Assembly: GCF_014873755.1 (NCBI RefSeq)
Contig: NZ_JADBEG010000001.1
Location: 6,794,501-6,858,500 of the forward strand
Reading direction: 5' to 3'
DNA: 64,000 nucleotides
Source of the DNA: Amycolatopsis lexingtonensis
Lineage (GTDB): Bacteria; Actinomycetota; Actinomycetes; Mycobacteriales; Pseudonocardiaceae
Under the pieces are notes generated by a model that was not told the origin of the DNA, searched no databases, and was given only the letters and a program-made list of their open reading frames with translations. This document shows positions 54,413 through 63,813 of this stretch, piece after piece. A program made the position numbers and the translations under genes. How positions within the stretch are numbered: the first letter of the stretch is position 1; every line of letters starts with the position of its first letter.

Positions 54413-55081
54413 CAGGCCCCGGACCGTCACCAGGTGCCGCGGCGAGCCCGGGTCCGGTTCGATCTTCGAGCGCAGCCGCTTCACGTGGACGTCGAGCGTC
54501 TTCGTGTCGCCGACGTAGTCCGCGCCCCACACCCGGTCGATCAGCTGCCCGCGCGTCAGCACCCGGCCGACGTTGCGGAGCAGGTACTCCAGCAGGTCGA
54601 ACTCCTTGAGCGGGAGCGAAACCTCGGCGCCGTCCACCGTCACGACGTGCCGCTCGACGTCCATCCGGACCGGGCCGGCCGAGAGCACCAGCGGGGCCAG
54701 CTCGCCCTCCGAGCCGGGCTCGCCGCCGCGGCGCAGCACCGCCCGCACCCGCGCGATCAGCTCACGCGCCGAGTACGGCTTGGTGACGTAGTCGTCCGCG
54801 CCCAGTTCCAGGCCGACGACCTTGTCGATCTCGCTGTCGCGCGCGGTCACCATGATCACCGGCACGGCCGAGCGCTGGCGCAGCTGCTTGCAGACGTCGG
54901 TGCCGCTCATCCCGGGCAGCATCAGGTCGAGCAGCACGATGTCGGCGCCGTTGCGGTCGAACTCCTCCAGCGCGGCCTGGCCGGTGCCGGCGACGGCCGC
55001 GGTGAACCCTTCCTTGCGCAGCAGGAAGGCGAGGGGGTCGGCGAACGACTCCTCGTCCTCGACGATGAGAACCCTGGTCAC
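54392..55081 (-). CDS. regX3: Response regulator RegX3
   Basis: A 229-aa OmpR/PhoB-type response regulator. Phospho-acceptor Asp52 is in IVLLDLMLPG, the conserved Lys is in VTKPYSARE, and the winged helix contains SLPLKEFDLLEYLL and the recognition helix DTKTLDVHVKRLRSKIEP ending in GYKFET. It controls phosphate-starvation genes in mycobacteria with SenX3. The GTG 55081 overlaps the senX3 stop (GTGA). The frame upstream is shadow. Confidence 0.93.
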   Translation of the reverse strand: MTRVLIVEDEESFADPLAFLLRKEGFTAAVAGTGQAALEEFDRNGADIVLLDLMLPGMSGTDVCKQLRQRSAVPVIMVTARDSEIDKVVGLELGADDYVTKPYSARELIARVRAVLRRGGEPGSEGELAPLVLSAGPVRMDVERHVVTVDGAEVSLPLKEFDLLEYLLRNVGRVLTRGQLIDRVWGADYVGDTKTLDVHVKRLRSKIEPDPGSPRHLVTVRGLGYKFET

Positions 55082-56319
55082 AGGTTTCCTCCATGATCTG
55101 GGCTGTCCTGCCCGGTAACCACGAGCCTCGGGGTGCGCTCGGGGGTCTTCTCCTGCCGCGGTGCCGGCGAGGTCTTGGCGCCCTTGGCCGGCTCCGGGGC
55201 CGGCTCGGGGCGGACGTGCGCGGGGATGCGCAGGGTGAACGTCGACCCGGTGCCGGGACGGCTCCACAGCCCGACCGAGCCGCCGTGGTTGGCCGCGACG
55301 TGCTTGACGATCGCCAGGCCCAGGCCGGTGCCCCCGGTGGCGCGCGAGCGGGCCTTGTCGGCGCGGTAAAAGCGCTCGAAGACCCGCTGCTGCTCCTCTT
55401 CGGCGATGCCGATGCCGCGGTCGGTGACGGCGATTTCGACCATCCCGTCGGCCAGCCGCCTGCTGATCGACACCGGGCTGCCGGCCGGCGAGTACGCGAC
55501 CGCGTTCTCCAGCAGGTTCGACAGCGCGGTGACCAGCAGCGTCCGGTCGCCCTCGATGAGCAGGGAGCTGGGGTTGTCGGTGGTGATCCGGATGTCGGCC
55601 GACTCGGCCGAGAGCGTGGTGCGGCCGAGCGCCTCGCGGACGACCGCGTCGACCTCGACGACGTTGAGGTCGGGCAGCCGTTCGGCGCCCTGCAGCCGCG
55701 ACAGTGCGATCAGCTCGGTGACGAGCTGGCCCAGGCGCGTGGACTCGCGCAGGATCTTGCCGCCGAACCGGCGGACCTCTTCGACGTCTTCGGCGGCGTC
55801 AAGCACGGCCTCGGTGAGCAGCGCGATCGCGCCGACCGGGGTCTTGAGCTCGTGGCTGACGTTGGCGACGAAGTCGCGGCGCACGGCCTCCAGGCGGATG
55901 GCCTCGGAGTGGTCGACGGCCTCGACGACGGTGAAGCCGTCGCCGAGCGGCCGGACCTGGCCGAGCACCGCCTCCGGCTGGCGGCCGCGCGCCTCCAGCG
56001 GCGAAAGGTCGATCTCGATCGGCTCGTCGGTCTCGGAGACCTGCTCGGCGGCCTTGCGGGCCCGCGGGTCGGCCTGGTTGACCTTGACGAGGCCCAGCTC
56101 GTAGGCGCGCGGGTTGTGCAGCACCATGTCGCCGAACCGGTTGAGCACGACGATGCCGTTGGCCGAGGAGCGGACCAGCCGTTCGAGGAGTTCCGCGACG
56201 GTCGGGCCCGGCGGGCGGGCTTCCTCGCGGCGGGTGCGTGCCCGCGCCAGGAAGTAGCCGACCACCGCACCGGCCACCAGTGCGCCGATGGCCAGTGCGA
56301 GTGAAACAGGCGTGGTCAC
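55078..56319 (-). CDS. senX3: Sensor histidine kinase SenX3
   Basis: A 413-aa membrane kinase. One N-terminal helix pair (residues 5-26) is followed by a PAS-like region (about 45-135), the phospho-accepting His156 in VANVSHELKTPVGA, and the ATPase blocks LSNLLENAVAYSPAG, DRGIGIAEEEQ and GTGLGLAIVKHV. A Pro/Lys-rich C-terminal tail is unusual. The GTG 56319 is chosen at the membrane helix; the frame is open to 56400. It lies upstream of regX3, with gpm close by, as in mycobacteria. The 146-base gap to the aldo/keto reductase shows nothing specific. Confidence 0.93.
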   Translation of the reverse strand: MTTPVSLALAIGALVAGAVVGYFLARARTRREEARPPGPTVAELLERLVRSSANGIVVLNRFGDMVLHNPRAYELGLVKVNQADPRARKAAEQVSETDEPIEIDLSPLEARGRQPEAVLGQVRPLGDGFTVVEAVDHSEAIRLEAVRRDFVANVSHELKTPVGAIALLTEAVLDAAEDVEEVRRFGGKILRESTRLGQLVTELIALSRLQGAERLPDLNVVEVDAVVREALGRTTLSAESADIRITTDNPSSLLIEGDRTLLVTALSNLLENAVAYSPAGSPVSISRRLADGMVEIAVTDRGIGIAEEEQQRVFERFYRADKARSRATGGTGLGLAIVKHVAANHGGSVGLWSRPGTGSTFTLRIPAHVRPEPAPEPAKGAKTSPAPRQEKTPERTPRLVVTGQDSPDHGGNL

Positions 56320-56465
56320 GGGCCGATCGTAAGCTGAGAAGTGGCCCTTCGGCCTAGCGTTGTCCGCCTTGTCGTGAGCACCGCGACACCTGCGGAGCAC
56401 ATGTTCGCCGGGGCTTCAGGCGGCGTTCACCCGATCGATTCCGCGGCGAGACATACCGGGTGAAT

Positions 56466-57338
56466 TCACCCTTCCGCGTCCAACAGCTTCAAATCGTCCT
56501 CGGTGAGCTCCAGCGCCGCCGCCGCGACGTTCTGTTCGAGGTGCGCGACGTCGCCGGTGCCGGGGATGGCGAGCACGTGCGGGCCCTGGTGGAGGGTCCA
56601 CGCGAGCCGCACCTGCGCCGGGGTGGCGTCGTGGCGGCGGGCGACCTCGGCGACGCGCTCGTCCTCGCCCTGCCCGCTGGCGACGGCGAAGAACGGCACG
56701 AACGCGATCCCGCGCTCGGCGCACATCCGGACGATCTCGTCGTCCTCCCGGCGGGCGGTGAGGCCGTACTGGTTCTGGACGCAGACGACCGGCGCGATCG
56801 CCAGGGCCTCGGTGAGGTGTTCCGGGCCGACGTTGGAGATGCCCAGCTCGCGGATGAGGCCCTGCTCGCGCAGTTCGGCGAGCGCGCCGAACCCGTCGGC
56901 GAGCGAGCCCTCGCCGCGGTCGAGCCCTTCGCCGATCCGGTAGTTGGCGACGTCGAGGTGGTCCAGGCCCAGCTCACGAAGGTTCTCCTCGACCTGGGCC
57001 CGCAGCTGGTCCGGCCGGGCGGTGTAGAACGCGCCGGTGAAGTCGCGGCCCGGGCCGACCTTGGTGGTGATCGTCAGGCCGTCGTACGGCGCGAGGGCGC
57101 GGTTGATCAGCTCGTTCGCCGAGCGCGGGCCGGCGAAGTAGAACACCGCGGTGTCGATGTGGTTCACGCCGAGCTCGACGGCGCGGCGCAGCACGGCGAT
57201 CGACGTCTCGCGGTCGCGGATGCGGCCGTCCGAAGTGGACATCAGGCGCATCGCGCCGAAGCCGAGCCGGTTGACTTCGAAGGAGCCGAGCTGCCAGGTG
57301 CCCGCCGCGGCGGCGGGAAGGGTGGTGTCCGTGGTCAT
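56466..57338 (-). CDS. Aldo/keto reductase
   Basis: A 290-aa TIM-barrel oxidoreductase, NADPH-dependent by family. The active-site Tyr/Asp are in NHIDTAVFYFAG (Asp-Tyr-like), the Lys in LTITTKVGPG, and the C-terminal cofactor site near VLAIPGTGDVAHLEQN. ATG start at 57338. Diverges from a LuxR-type regulator with a palindrome between them, so it is a likely target of that regulator. Substrate unknown. Confidence 0.87.
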   Translation of the reverse strand: MTTDTTLPAAAAGTWQLGSFEVNRLGFGAMRLMSTSDGRIRDRETSIAVLRRAVELGVNHIDTAVFYFAGPRSANELINRALAPYDGLTITTKVGPGRDFTGAFYTARPDQLRAQVEENLRELGLDHLDVANYRIGEGLDRGEGSLADGFGALAELREQGLIRELGISNVGPEHLTEALAIAPVVCVQNQYGLTARREDDEIVRMCAERGIAFVPFFAVASGQGEDERVAEVARRHDATPAQVRLAWTLHQGPHVLAIPGTGDVAHLEQNVAAAALELTEDDLKLLDAEG

Positions 57339-57378
57339 GGCTCCAGCCTTCCGGCGCGGTGCGCGTGACCACCGGGTT

Positions 57379-57394
57379 TGGCAGTTTGCTGCCA
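57379..57394. promoter_or_regulatory. Candidate operator between aldo/keto reductase and regulator
   Basis: TGGCAG-TTTG-CTGCCA, an inverted repeat with 6-base arms, 41 bases from the reductase start and 12 bases from the regulator's GTG. Likely the binding site of the divergent regulator at 57406. Confidence 0.6.
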
Positions 57395-57405
57395 CACTGG
57401 AATGC

Positions 57406-58044
57406 GTGGAGAAAGTGACGGACGTCGTCGTGGTGCGGGGCGAGGCCGAGCTGTTCGAGCGGACGGCCCACCTGTTCGCGACCGCGACCGAGATCTCGTG
57501 CGCGGCCCGCGACCTGCACACCTGGTCGGTGGCACAGCCGAGCGCGCCGGAACGGGAACAGGCCGTGCGCTCGATGTCCGTGCGCAAGATGTACCTGCCC
57601 GGCGTGCTGTTCGACCCGGCGCTGGCGGAGCACCTGCGGTTCATGGCCACGCACGGCGCGCGCATCCGGATCACCGAGCGCGAGGTCAACGAGACGATCC
57701 TGCTGGACCGCCGGATCGCCATCGTCGCGGGCGACCAGGTCGGCGGCGTTCGCAGCTACACCGTGGTCAGCAGCCCGGAACTGGTCCAGGGCATCCAGTC
57801 GCTGTTCGAAGCGGCCTGGGCCGGCGGCACCGACCTCGAGTCCTACCAGGCCCGGTTCAGCGAGCTGGGCGCGCGCGAAATCCTGGAGCAGCTCGCGTCC
57901 GGCTGCAAGGACGAGACGGCGGCCCGCGCGCTGGGCGTCGGCCTGCGGACCTACCGGCGCCGGGTGGCGGAGCTGATGGAGGTCCTCGGCGCGTCTTCGC
58001 GGTTCCAGGCCGGGGCGCGGGCTCGCGAAGCCGGGCTCCTGTGA
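57406..58044 (+). CDS. TrmB/LuxR-like transcriptional regulator
   Basis: A 212-aa protein. The N-terminal two-thirds resembles a phospholipase-D/TrmB-type effector region (ARDLHTWSVA, then FMATHGARIRITEREVNET). The last ~55 residues form a helix-turn-helix (ETAARALGVGLRTYRRRVAEL). GTG at 57406 (MEKVTDVVVV) gives this length. It probably controls the divergent aldo/keto reductase via the palindrome at 57379. The ligand is unknown. Its TGA overlaps the next gene's GTG. Confidence 0.78.
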   Translation: MEKVTDVVVVRGEAELFERTAHLFATATEISCAARDLHTWSVAQPSAPEREQAVRSMSVRKMYLPGVLFDPALAEHLRFMATHGARIRITEREVNETILLDRRIAIVAGDQVGGVRSYTVVSSPELVQGIQSLFEAAWAGGTDLESYQARFSELGAREILEQLASGCKDETAARALGVGLRTYRRRVAELMEVLGASSRFQAGARAREAGLL

Positions 58045-58916
58045 AGCGGTTGCTCCTCGCGCTCGTCCTGACGGCTTCAGCGTGCTCCTCGGCGGTTTCC
58101 GGCACGGCGACGGCGCTGACGGGCAACCTCGCGGTGGTCAACGCGCCCGGGACGGCCGGCGCGCTCGCCGCCGTGAAGACCGCGGCCGAAGCGGTGTTCA
58201 GCTACGACTCGGCGAACCCGGCGGCGTTCGACCAGGCCGTCGCCGCGAACGTGACCGGGGCGGCGAAGGGCCAGCTCACGGCGTTGTTCGAGCAGGTCAG
58301 GAAGAGCCCGCAGCCGGTGCGCCTGACCACGACCGTGGCGCGGGCCGCGGCGCTGGAGCTGTCCGGCGGGAAGGTCCGCGAGCTGGCGGTGCTGGAGCAG
58401 GTCAGCGGCACCACGAAGGGCCTCGCGACGGTGGCGTTCACCGCGCTCGAGGACGGCGGGCGCTGGCGGCTCTCGGACATCGCCGTCAACCCGGCGCAGC
58501 CGTCCCCGGCCGCGCACCCGGACGACGGGAGCCTGGCGGGCCTGCGCGACTCGGCACTGGCCGGAGCGCGCACGGCCGCGGGCGCGCTGTTCACGACCGA
58601 CAGCGGCGACCCGGAAGGCAGCTACGCGCGGGCCGAGGCGGTCGCGGCCGAGCCGTTGCTGAGCGACTACCGCGCGAAGAAGGCGACCTACGTCGACGCG
58701 ATCCGGCGAAGCGGCACGAAGGTGGCGCTCGGCCCGGACCCCCTGAGCGGCGTCACGACGCTGACCGGCGGCCGCGCGACGGTGCTGTTCTTCACCACGC
58801 TGCAGGTGACCGGTCCCACCGGCACCACCGACCGCCCGTTCACCACGGAACTCGACCTCACCCGCGAAGGCACCACCTGGAAGGCGACCGCCGTCCGCCC
58901 GTTCACCGCGGCTTAA
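58041..58916 (+). CDS. Putative lipoprotein
   Basis: A 291-aa exported lipoprotein (KRLLLALVLTASACSS, lipobox Cys near residue 16). The body has two similar alpha+beta halves, each beginning with an alanine-rich helix (AAVKTAAEAVFSYDSANP and ALAGARTAAGALFTTDSGDP) as if a small NTF2-like domain were duplicated. No family named with confidence; Mce-associated proteins have a similar layout. Co-translated with the regulator (GTGA overlap), ending next to a palindromic element. Confidence 0.72.
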   Translation: MKRLLLALVLTASACSSAVSGTATALTGNLAVVNAPGTAGALAAVKTAAEAVFSYDSANPAAFDQAVAANVTGAAKGQLTALFEQVRKSPQPVRLTTTVARAAALELSGGKVRELAVLEQVSGTTKGLATVAFTALEDGGRWRLSDIAVNPAQPSPAAHPDDGSLAGLRDSALAGARTAAGALFTTDSGDPEGSYARAEAVAAEPLLSDYRAKKATYVDAIRRSGTKVALGPDPLSGVTTLTGGRATVLFFTTLQVTGPTGTTDRPFTTELDLTREGTTWKATAVRPFTAA

Positions 58917-58969
58917 AGGTCGTGAATGCCACATTCACGACCTTTAAGGACGTGAATGTGGCATTCACG
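58913..58969. repeat. GTGAATG-type double palindrome between convergent genes
   Basis: Two competing folds share one sequence. TTAAAGGTCGTGAATG pairs with CATTCACGACCTTTAA (58913-58928 with 58932-58947, loop CCA), or CGTGAATGCCACATTCACG (58921-58939) pairs with its complement at 58951-58969 around an 11-base spacer. It lies between the lipoprotein stop and the gpm stop, so it may end both transcripts. Confidence 0.85.
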
Positions 58970-58977
58970 GAGTTGGG

Positions 58978-59727
58978 TCAGCGGCCCTGGTTGGCGACCG
59001 CGGCGGCGGCTTCCTTGGCGGCCTCGGGGTCGAGGTACTCACCGCCCGGCTTCAGCGGCTTGAGGTCGTCGCCCAGGTCGTAGCGCAGCGGGATGCCGGT
59101 CGGGATGTTCAGGCCGGCGATGTCGGCGTCGGAGATCCCGTCGAGGTGCTTGACGAGCGCGCGCAGCGAGTTGCCGTGCGCGGCGACCAGCACGGTCTTG
59201 CCCGCGCGCAGGTCCGGCACGATCGCGGACTCCCAGTACGGCAGCAGCCGCTCGACGACGTCCTTGAGGCACTCGGTCAGCGGCGCGTCGTCGCCGAGGT
59301 CCGCGTACCGGGCGTCGCCGGCCTGGCTCCACTCGTCCTTCGGGTCGATCGCGGGCGGCGGGGTGTCGTAGGAGCGGCGCCAGAGCATGAACTGCTCCTC
59401 GCCGAACTCCGCGAGGGTCTGCTTCTTGTCCTTGCCCTGCAGGGCGCCGTAGTGGCGCTCGTTGAGCCGCCAGTCGCGCTTCACGGGGATCCAGTGCCGG
59501 TCGGCGGCGTCCAGCGCGATGTTCGCGGTGGAGATCGCGCGGCGCAGCAGCGAGGTGTGCACCACGTCCGGCAGCAGGCCGGCGTCGGCCAGCAACTGCC
59601 CGCCCTGGCGGGCTTCGCCTTCACCCTGTTCCGAGAGCGGCACGTCCACCCAGCCGGTGAACAGGTTTTCCGCGTTCCACGTGCTCTGCCCGTGGCGGAG
59701 CAGCACCAACGTCCCGAGTTCAGCCAT
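58978..59727 (-). CDS. gpmA: 2,3-bisphosphoglycerate-dependent phosphoglycerate mutase
   Basis: A 249-aa glycolytic mutase interconverting 3- and 2-phosphoglycerate. The phospho-His is His12 in [11 protein letters not shown], the second His in [17 protein letters not shown], and the [12 protein letters not shown] segment that distinguishes the cofactor-dependent type is present. Length agrees with GpmA. It lies next to senX3-regX3 as in mycobacteria. ATG start at 59727. Confidence 0.94.
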   Translation of the reverse strand: MAELGTLVLLRHGQSTWNAENLFTGWVDVPLSEQGEGEARQGGQLLADAGLLPDVVHTSLLRRAISTANIALDAADRHWIPVKRDWRLNERHYGALQGKDKKQTLAEFGEEQFMLWRRSYDTPPPAIDPKDEWSQAGDARYADLGDDAPLTECLKDVVERLLPYWESAIVPDLRAGKTVLVAAHGNSLRALVKHLDGISDADIAGLNIPTGIPLRYDLGDDLKPLKPGGEYLDPEAAKEAAAAVANQGR

Positions 59728-59990
59728 ACCGTCAGCCTGCCAGAACCGGTCCGTGATTCCACCAGTGACCTCGGCCTACCGAGAGTGTGTTACCCCCGAG
59801 TAACACCTCACCCTTCGACAAGTCCGAGCGTCAACAACGCGCAAATTCCGGGCAACAAACTGCACACCGTTATCGCTCGCCGGTAAATTCACTCGAACGG
59901 ACTAGTGAGTAGTCTTGTGATTACACGTCGAGATCTGACAGGTTGACTACGTCCCGAGCGGCCGGATTCCACGCACTCCCCGGCCGGATT

Positions 59991-60150
59991 CGGGCTTTGA
60001 CCGCGGCTCGTCTCCCCCCTGCCGAGCCGCGGCCCGCCCGGCCCCGTTGGCACCCCCCTCGTCACCGGGTCCTGATCGGCGGGAACTTCAGCGGGGCGGC
60101 TCGAGATCGCGACTCCCCCCTCCCTCGAGCCGTCCCGCCTGTCCCGTTCA
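59991..60150 (+). ncRNA. 6C small RNA
   Basis: Structured intergenic RNA on the plus strand with C-rich loops. Hairpin 1: CCGCGGCTCG (60001-60010) pairs with CGAGCCGCGG (60023-60032), and its loop contains CCCCCC at 60014-60019. Last hairpin: GCGGGGCGGCTCGAG (60091-60105) pairs with CTCGAGCCGTCCCGC (60124-60138, one G-U), with CCCCCC at 60115-60120. This is the 6C motif known across actinobacteria. A third C6 run (60053-60058) sits in the loop of a weaker stem, GCCCGG/CCGGGT (60036-60041 with 60065-60070). Ends are approximate. The stretch 59728-59940 is relatively AT-rich and presumably holds the gpm and 6C promoters. Confidence 0.85.
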
Positions 60151-60161
60151 CCTCGGCAAAG

Positions 60162-60214
60162 GTCTTGAATGAGTCATTCAGGACCTCCGAAGACCTGAAT
60201 GACTCATTCAAGAC
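60162..60214. repeat. TGAATGA-type inverted palindrome pair after the 6C RNA
   Basis: Arms GTCTTGAATGAGTCATTCAGG (21 bases; 60162-60182) and its complement at 60194-60214, with spacer ACCTCCGAAGA, exactly as at 9159-9169. It lies 16 bases from the DUF4349 stop and just downstream of the 6C RNA, so it may terminate both. Positions are given to save space; the arm differs from the 9137 copy only at the centre base. Confidence 0.87.
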
Positions 60215-60230
60215 AGCGCAGCGGCGGGCT

Positions 60231-61088
60231 TCACACCTCGGTCGGCTCCGGCCGGGCCGCGCGGCGGCGCCGGTTCAGCCACCAGCCACCCCAGGCCAGC
60301 GGGCCCACGATCAGCAAGAACGGCGCGATCGCGCCCAGCACGGTCAGCAGCCCCCCGCCGAAGGTCAGGAACGCGTCCCAGCCGCCGGCCAGCCCGCCCA
60401 GGAACCCGCTGTGGTCCTCTTCCGCCGGCGGGGGCGCCGCCACGCTGCGGATGCTCATCGCCACCGTTGCCATCGCGACGCTGCCCGCCAGCGAATTCCG
60501 CTGCTGCTCCAGCGATTCCAGCGCCGACTCACGGCTGGTCAGCTCGCTCTCGACCGAGGCGATCTCCGACACCGAAGTCGCCTTCGCGAGCAGCGCGCGG
60601 ATCCGCTCCACCGACGCCCGCTGCGTCTGCAGCCGCGCCTCGACGTCGACGACCTGCTCGGTCACGTCCTGGGTGTTCAGCTCCCGCTTCACCAGGCTCG
60701 TGCCCAGGTGCGAGAGCTGGTCGAGCGCGCCGTCGAGCTTGTCCGCCGGCACCGCGAGGCTGAGCGTCGCGTACTCCTCGCCCGTGCTCTCCTGCCCGGT
60801 GTAGCCGCCCGCGCCCTGCGCGATCCCGCGGGCCTGCGCGACGACGTCGACGACCTTGGTCGCGGTCAGCTCCAGCCGCGCGCTGCGGGACAGCTTCCGG
60901 TCGGTGGCGCCCGCCTGCGGCGGGGTCACCTTCGACTCCGGCTTGCCCGCCGTCCCCTGATTCGGCACGGCGGGCGCGACCCCGGCACTGTCCGCCGTGG
61001 ACGATGCCCCGTTCTCCCCCGCCGAGCAGCCGGCCAGCGCCAGCGCCGCCGCGGTGATCGCGAGCGCCGCTCTCCATCGAGTCCGCAT
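60231..61088 (-). CDS. DUF4349 domain lipoprotein
   Basis: A 285-aa lipoprotein (LALAGCSAG lipobox, Cys21). The DUF4349 domain (about residues 65-245) starts with DRKLSRSARLELTATKVVDV and contains a coiled coil (ELTSRESALESLEQQRNSLA). It ends in a membrane helix (about 245-268) and a basic tail. Lipid anchor plus a C-terminal helix is the usual form for the family; function unknown. ATG start at 61088. Confidence 0.87.
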   Translation of the reverse strand: MRTRWRAALAITAAALALAGCSAGENGASSTADSAGVAPAVPNQGTAGKPESKVTPPQAGATDRKLSRSARLELTATKVVDVVAQARGIAQGAGGYTGQESTGEEYATLSLAVPADKLDGALDQLSHLGTSLVKRELNTQDVTEQVVDVEARLQTQRASVERIRALLAKATSVSEIASVESELTSRESALESLEQQRNSLAGSVAMATVAMSIRSVAAPPPAEEDHSGFLGGLAGGWDAFLTFGGGLLTVLGAIAPFLLIVGPLAWGGWWLNRRRRAARPEPTEV

Positions 61089-61158
61089 CCTGCTTCTCCC
61101 TCCAGTTTCGACTGGCGGTGAGACGGATGTCCGGATCAGGGCCGTTGCACGGCTTGGG

Positions 61159-61671
61159 TCACGACTCGGTCAAGCCCGGTTCGTGCGGCCGCTCGGGGGC
61201 GACGAGGTGCTTGAACGCCTGGAGGTTGGCCAGCGACTCGCCGCGGGAGACGCGCCAGTCCCACTCGCGCTTGATCGACGTCGCGAAGCCGATCTCCAGC
61301 AGCGTGTTGAAGTCGCCGTCGGCGGCTTCGAGGACCTGGCCGAGCACCTTGTCGAGCTCGTCGGCGGACATCGTCTCCTTGCCGAACCGGCCGACCAGGT
61401 AGATGTCCCCGAGACTGTCCACTGTGTAGTGCACGCCGTACAGCTTCGCGTTGCGCTGCAACAGGAACCGGTAAACGTCCTCATGGGACTCGTCGGGACG
61501 GCGGCAGACGAAGGCCTCGACCGAAAACGCGTGGTCGCCGTCGACCAGCCACGCGTTCGTCTGCAGCTTCTTCGTCCCCGGCAGGGTGACGAAGTACTTG
61601 CCGGGACCGCGTTTGTCGTACTTCAGCTCGGCCGAGTCCAAAGTAGACTGGATCAGCTGGTCCAGGCTCAC
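61159..61671 (-). CDS. YbjN domain-containing protein
   Basis: A 170-aa protein of the YbjN/T3SS-chaperone-like fold, corresponding to mycobacterial Rv0487, next to mshA there too. Phrases such as [13 protein letters not shown] and [17 protein letters not shown] fit the domain. No enzymatic motif. The GTG 61671 ([11 protein letters not shown]) overlaps the mshA stop (GTGA), so it is made with MshA. Role unknown. Confidence 0.87.
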   Translation of the reverse strand: MSLDQLIQSTLDSAELKYDKRGPGKYFVTLPGTKKLQTNAWLVDGDHAFSVEAFVCRRPDESHEDVYRFLLQRNAKLYGVHYTVDSLGDIYLVGRFGKETMSADELDKVLGQVLEAADGDFNTLLEIGFATSIKREWDWRVSRGESLANLQAFKHLVAPERPHEPGLTES

Positions 61672-62972
61672 ACCGCCACCTCCGCGCGCAGTTCCAGCGC
61701 CTGCCGGAACGCGCTGGTGGCCTGAGCATAGATGTCGAGCAGCGCGTCCGTGGTGCGGCGCCAGGAGAACCGCCGCGCGTGCACGACGGCGTTGGCACCG
61801 AGTTCGGCGCGCCGGTCCGGGCGCAGCGCGACCGCGGCCAGCGCGTCCGCCCACTCTTCGGCGCCGTGCCCCGGCACCAGCAGGCCGGACACGCCGTGCG
61901 GCACCGCCACCGGCAGCCCGCCGACCTCGGCCGCGACCACCGGCGTCCCGCAGGCCTGCGCCTCCAGTGCGACCAGGCCGAACGACTCGTTGTAGCTGGG
62001 CACCGCGACGACGTCGGCGGCGCGGAAGACCCGGGCCAGGCGCTCGCCCGGCTGCGGCGGCAGGAACCGCACCTGCGCCTCGATGCCCAGCGAAACCGCC
62101 AGCTCCCGCAGCGCCTGCGGCTGCTCCAGCCCGGAGCCGGACGGGCCGCCGACGACCAGCACGACCAGGCGCGAAGCCAGCTCGGGTCGGCGGCGCAGCA
62201 TCGCGGCCGCGGCGTGCAGCAGCACGTCCGGCGCCTTCAGCGGCTGGATGCGGCCGGCGAAGGCGAGCACGACGTCGTCGTCGGCCAGGCCGAGGGCTTC
62301 GCGCGCGGCGTGCTGCGACCCCGGTGTGAAGCGTTCGAGGTCGACGCCCGGCGGCACGGCGTGCACCGCGTGCGGCTCGGCGTCGTAGAGGTCGATGAGC
62401 TGGCGCGCCTCGACGGCGGTGTTGGCCACCAGCCGGTCGGCCTCGGCGACCACCTGTTCCTCGCCGATCACGCGGGTGCGCGGTTCGGGCTTGTCGCCCT
62501 CGGCGAGCGCGGCGTTCTTCACCTTCGCCAGCGTGTGCGCGGTGTGCACCAGCGGGACGGACCAGCGGTCGCGGGCGAGCCAGCCGACCTGCCCCGAGAG
62601 CCAGTAGTGGGAGTGGATGAGGTCGTAGTGCCCTGGCTCGTGGAAGGCCTCGGTCCGCAGCACGCCGGAGGTGAACGCGCACAGCTGCGCCGGCAGCTCG
62701 TCGCGGCCCAGCGGCTCGAACGGCCCGGCCTGCACGTGCCGCACGGTCACCCCGGGCGCCAGCTCGGCCACCGGCGGCTGGTCGGACGCGGTCGCGCGGG
62801 TGAAGACCTCGACCTCGACGCCGCGGCGGGCCATCTCGGTCGCGGTCTGGCTGACGTAGACGTTCAGCCCGCCCGCGTCGCCGGTACCCGGCTGTTCGAG
62901 CGGGGAAGTGTGCACGGACAGCACCGCTATCCGGCGCGGCGCAGCCCGGAACCCCCGGTTGGAGCTGGTCAC
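61668..62972 (-). CDS. mshA: D-inositol-3-phosphate glycosyltransferase (MshA)
   Basis: A 434-aa GT4 enzyme that begins mycothiol synthesis by joining UDP-GlcNAc to inositol 3-phosphate. N-terminal acceptor loop [12 protein letters not shown], the IHSHYWLSG segment, donor domain [16 protein letters not shown] and the E-x7-E motif [16 protein letters not shown]. The GTG 62972 (MTSSNRGF) is preferred over the ATG at 63095, which would overlap the next gene. Mycothiol would serve the glutaredoxin and other redox genes here. Confidence 0.92.
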   Translation of the reverse strand: MTSSNRGFRAAPRRIAVLSVHTSPLEQPGTGDAGGLNVYVSQTATEMARRGVEVEVFTRATASDQPPVAELAPGVTVRHVQAGPFEPLGRDELPAQLCAFTSGVLRTEAFHEPGHYDLIHSHYWLSGQVGWLARDRWSVPLVHTAHTLAKVKNAALAEGDKPEPRTRVIGEEQVVAEADRLVANTAVEARQLIDLYDAEPHAVHAVPPGVDLERFTPGSQHAAREALGLADDDVVLAFAGRIQPLKAPDVLLHAAAAMLRRRPELASRLVVLVVGGPSGSGLEQPQALRELAVSLGIEAQVRFLPPQPGERLARVFRAADVVAVPSYNESFGLVALEAQACGTPVVAAEVGGLPVAVPHGVSGLLVPGHGAEEWADALAAVALRPDRRAELGANAVVHARRFSWRRTTDALLDIYAQATSAFRQALELRAEVAV

Positions 62973-62994
62973 CTGGTCACGTCTCCTGCGTACT

Positions 62995-63810
62995 TCAGCA
63001 TTCCTCGGCGAATTGCCGCAGTACCGCGTCGAACTCGGCCGCGGACTCGGCGAAGGGCGCATGCCCCCCGTCAGCGAACCAACGCCCAACGGCACCCGGA
63101 ATCTTCCCGAGGGCGTGCTCGGCTACGGACGGTTCGATCACACGGTCGGCCGTTCCGTGCGCGATCAGAGCCGGTTTGTCCACCGTGACCAGCACTTCTT
63201 CGCTGCCGATGTCCCGGCGGAAGAGCGCCGAACGAATTGCGGGAGGCACGCTGAGAGACGCACCGAGCATGGCCTGGGCCTGCGCGCCGGGCACCGGCCC
63301 GGCGGCCATTCCCCGGCTGAATTCCGTGAGCGCGGGAACCGCTTCATCCCAATTGTCCGAAAGCATCGCCCGCATGTGCTCGCGCATCAGCGGCCCGACG
63401 CGCCCGCCCGCCCGGTCGCGGCCGATCTCGGTGATGGCCCCGACCAGCACGATGCCGCCCAGCCGTGCGGTGCCGTGCACCCGGATGTGGTCCATCAGCA
63501 CCAGGCCGCCGTACGACCAGGCGACGACGATCGCGCCCGGCCCGGCGAAGTCGAGAACCGCGGCGAGGTCGTCGGCCCAGACACGTGGGTCGTCGTAGCC
63601 CGCGGCCGGGACGTCGGAGGCGCCGTGCCCCCGAAGATCCATGGCGACCAGGCGGAACCGTTCGGTCAGGGCGGGGTCGGCGAACTGCGCCGCCCAGCAG
63701 CCTGCTGACTGCGCCCAGCCGTGCACGAACACGATCGGCCTGCCGTGCTCGGCTCCCCCGACCCGCAGGCCGAGCCGGACCCCGCCGTGCCCGGCGACTT
63801 CGGTGCGCAC
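62995..63810 (-). CDS. Alpha/beta hydrolase
   Basis: A 271-aa alpha/beta hydrolase. The oxyanion loop is [13 protein letters not shown] near residue 30. The nucleophile elbow is AWSYGG, with Ala in place of the first Gly of GxSxG. The acid is in GTADRVIEP and the catalytic His in [10 protein letters not shown]. Substrate unknown. GTG start at 63810 lies three bases past the preceding L,D-transpeptidase stop. Confidence 0.87.
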   Translation of the reverse strand: MRTEVAGHGGVRLGLRVGGAEHGRPIVFVHGWAQSAGCWAAQFADPALTERFRLVAMDLRGHGASDVPAAGYDDPRVWADDLAAVLDFAGPGAIVVAWSYGGLVLMDHIRVHGTARLGGIVLVGAITEIGRDRAGGRVGPLMREHMRAMLSDNWDEAVPALTEFSRGMAAGPVPGAQAQAMLGASLSVPPAIRSALFRRDIGSEEVLVTVDKPALIAHGTADRVIEPSVAEHALGKIPGAVGRWFADGGHAPFAESAAEFDAVLRQFAEEC

Positions 63811-63813
63811 GCT

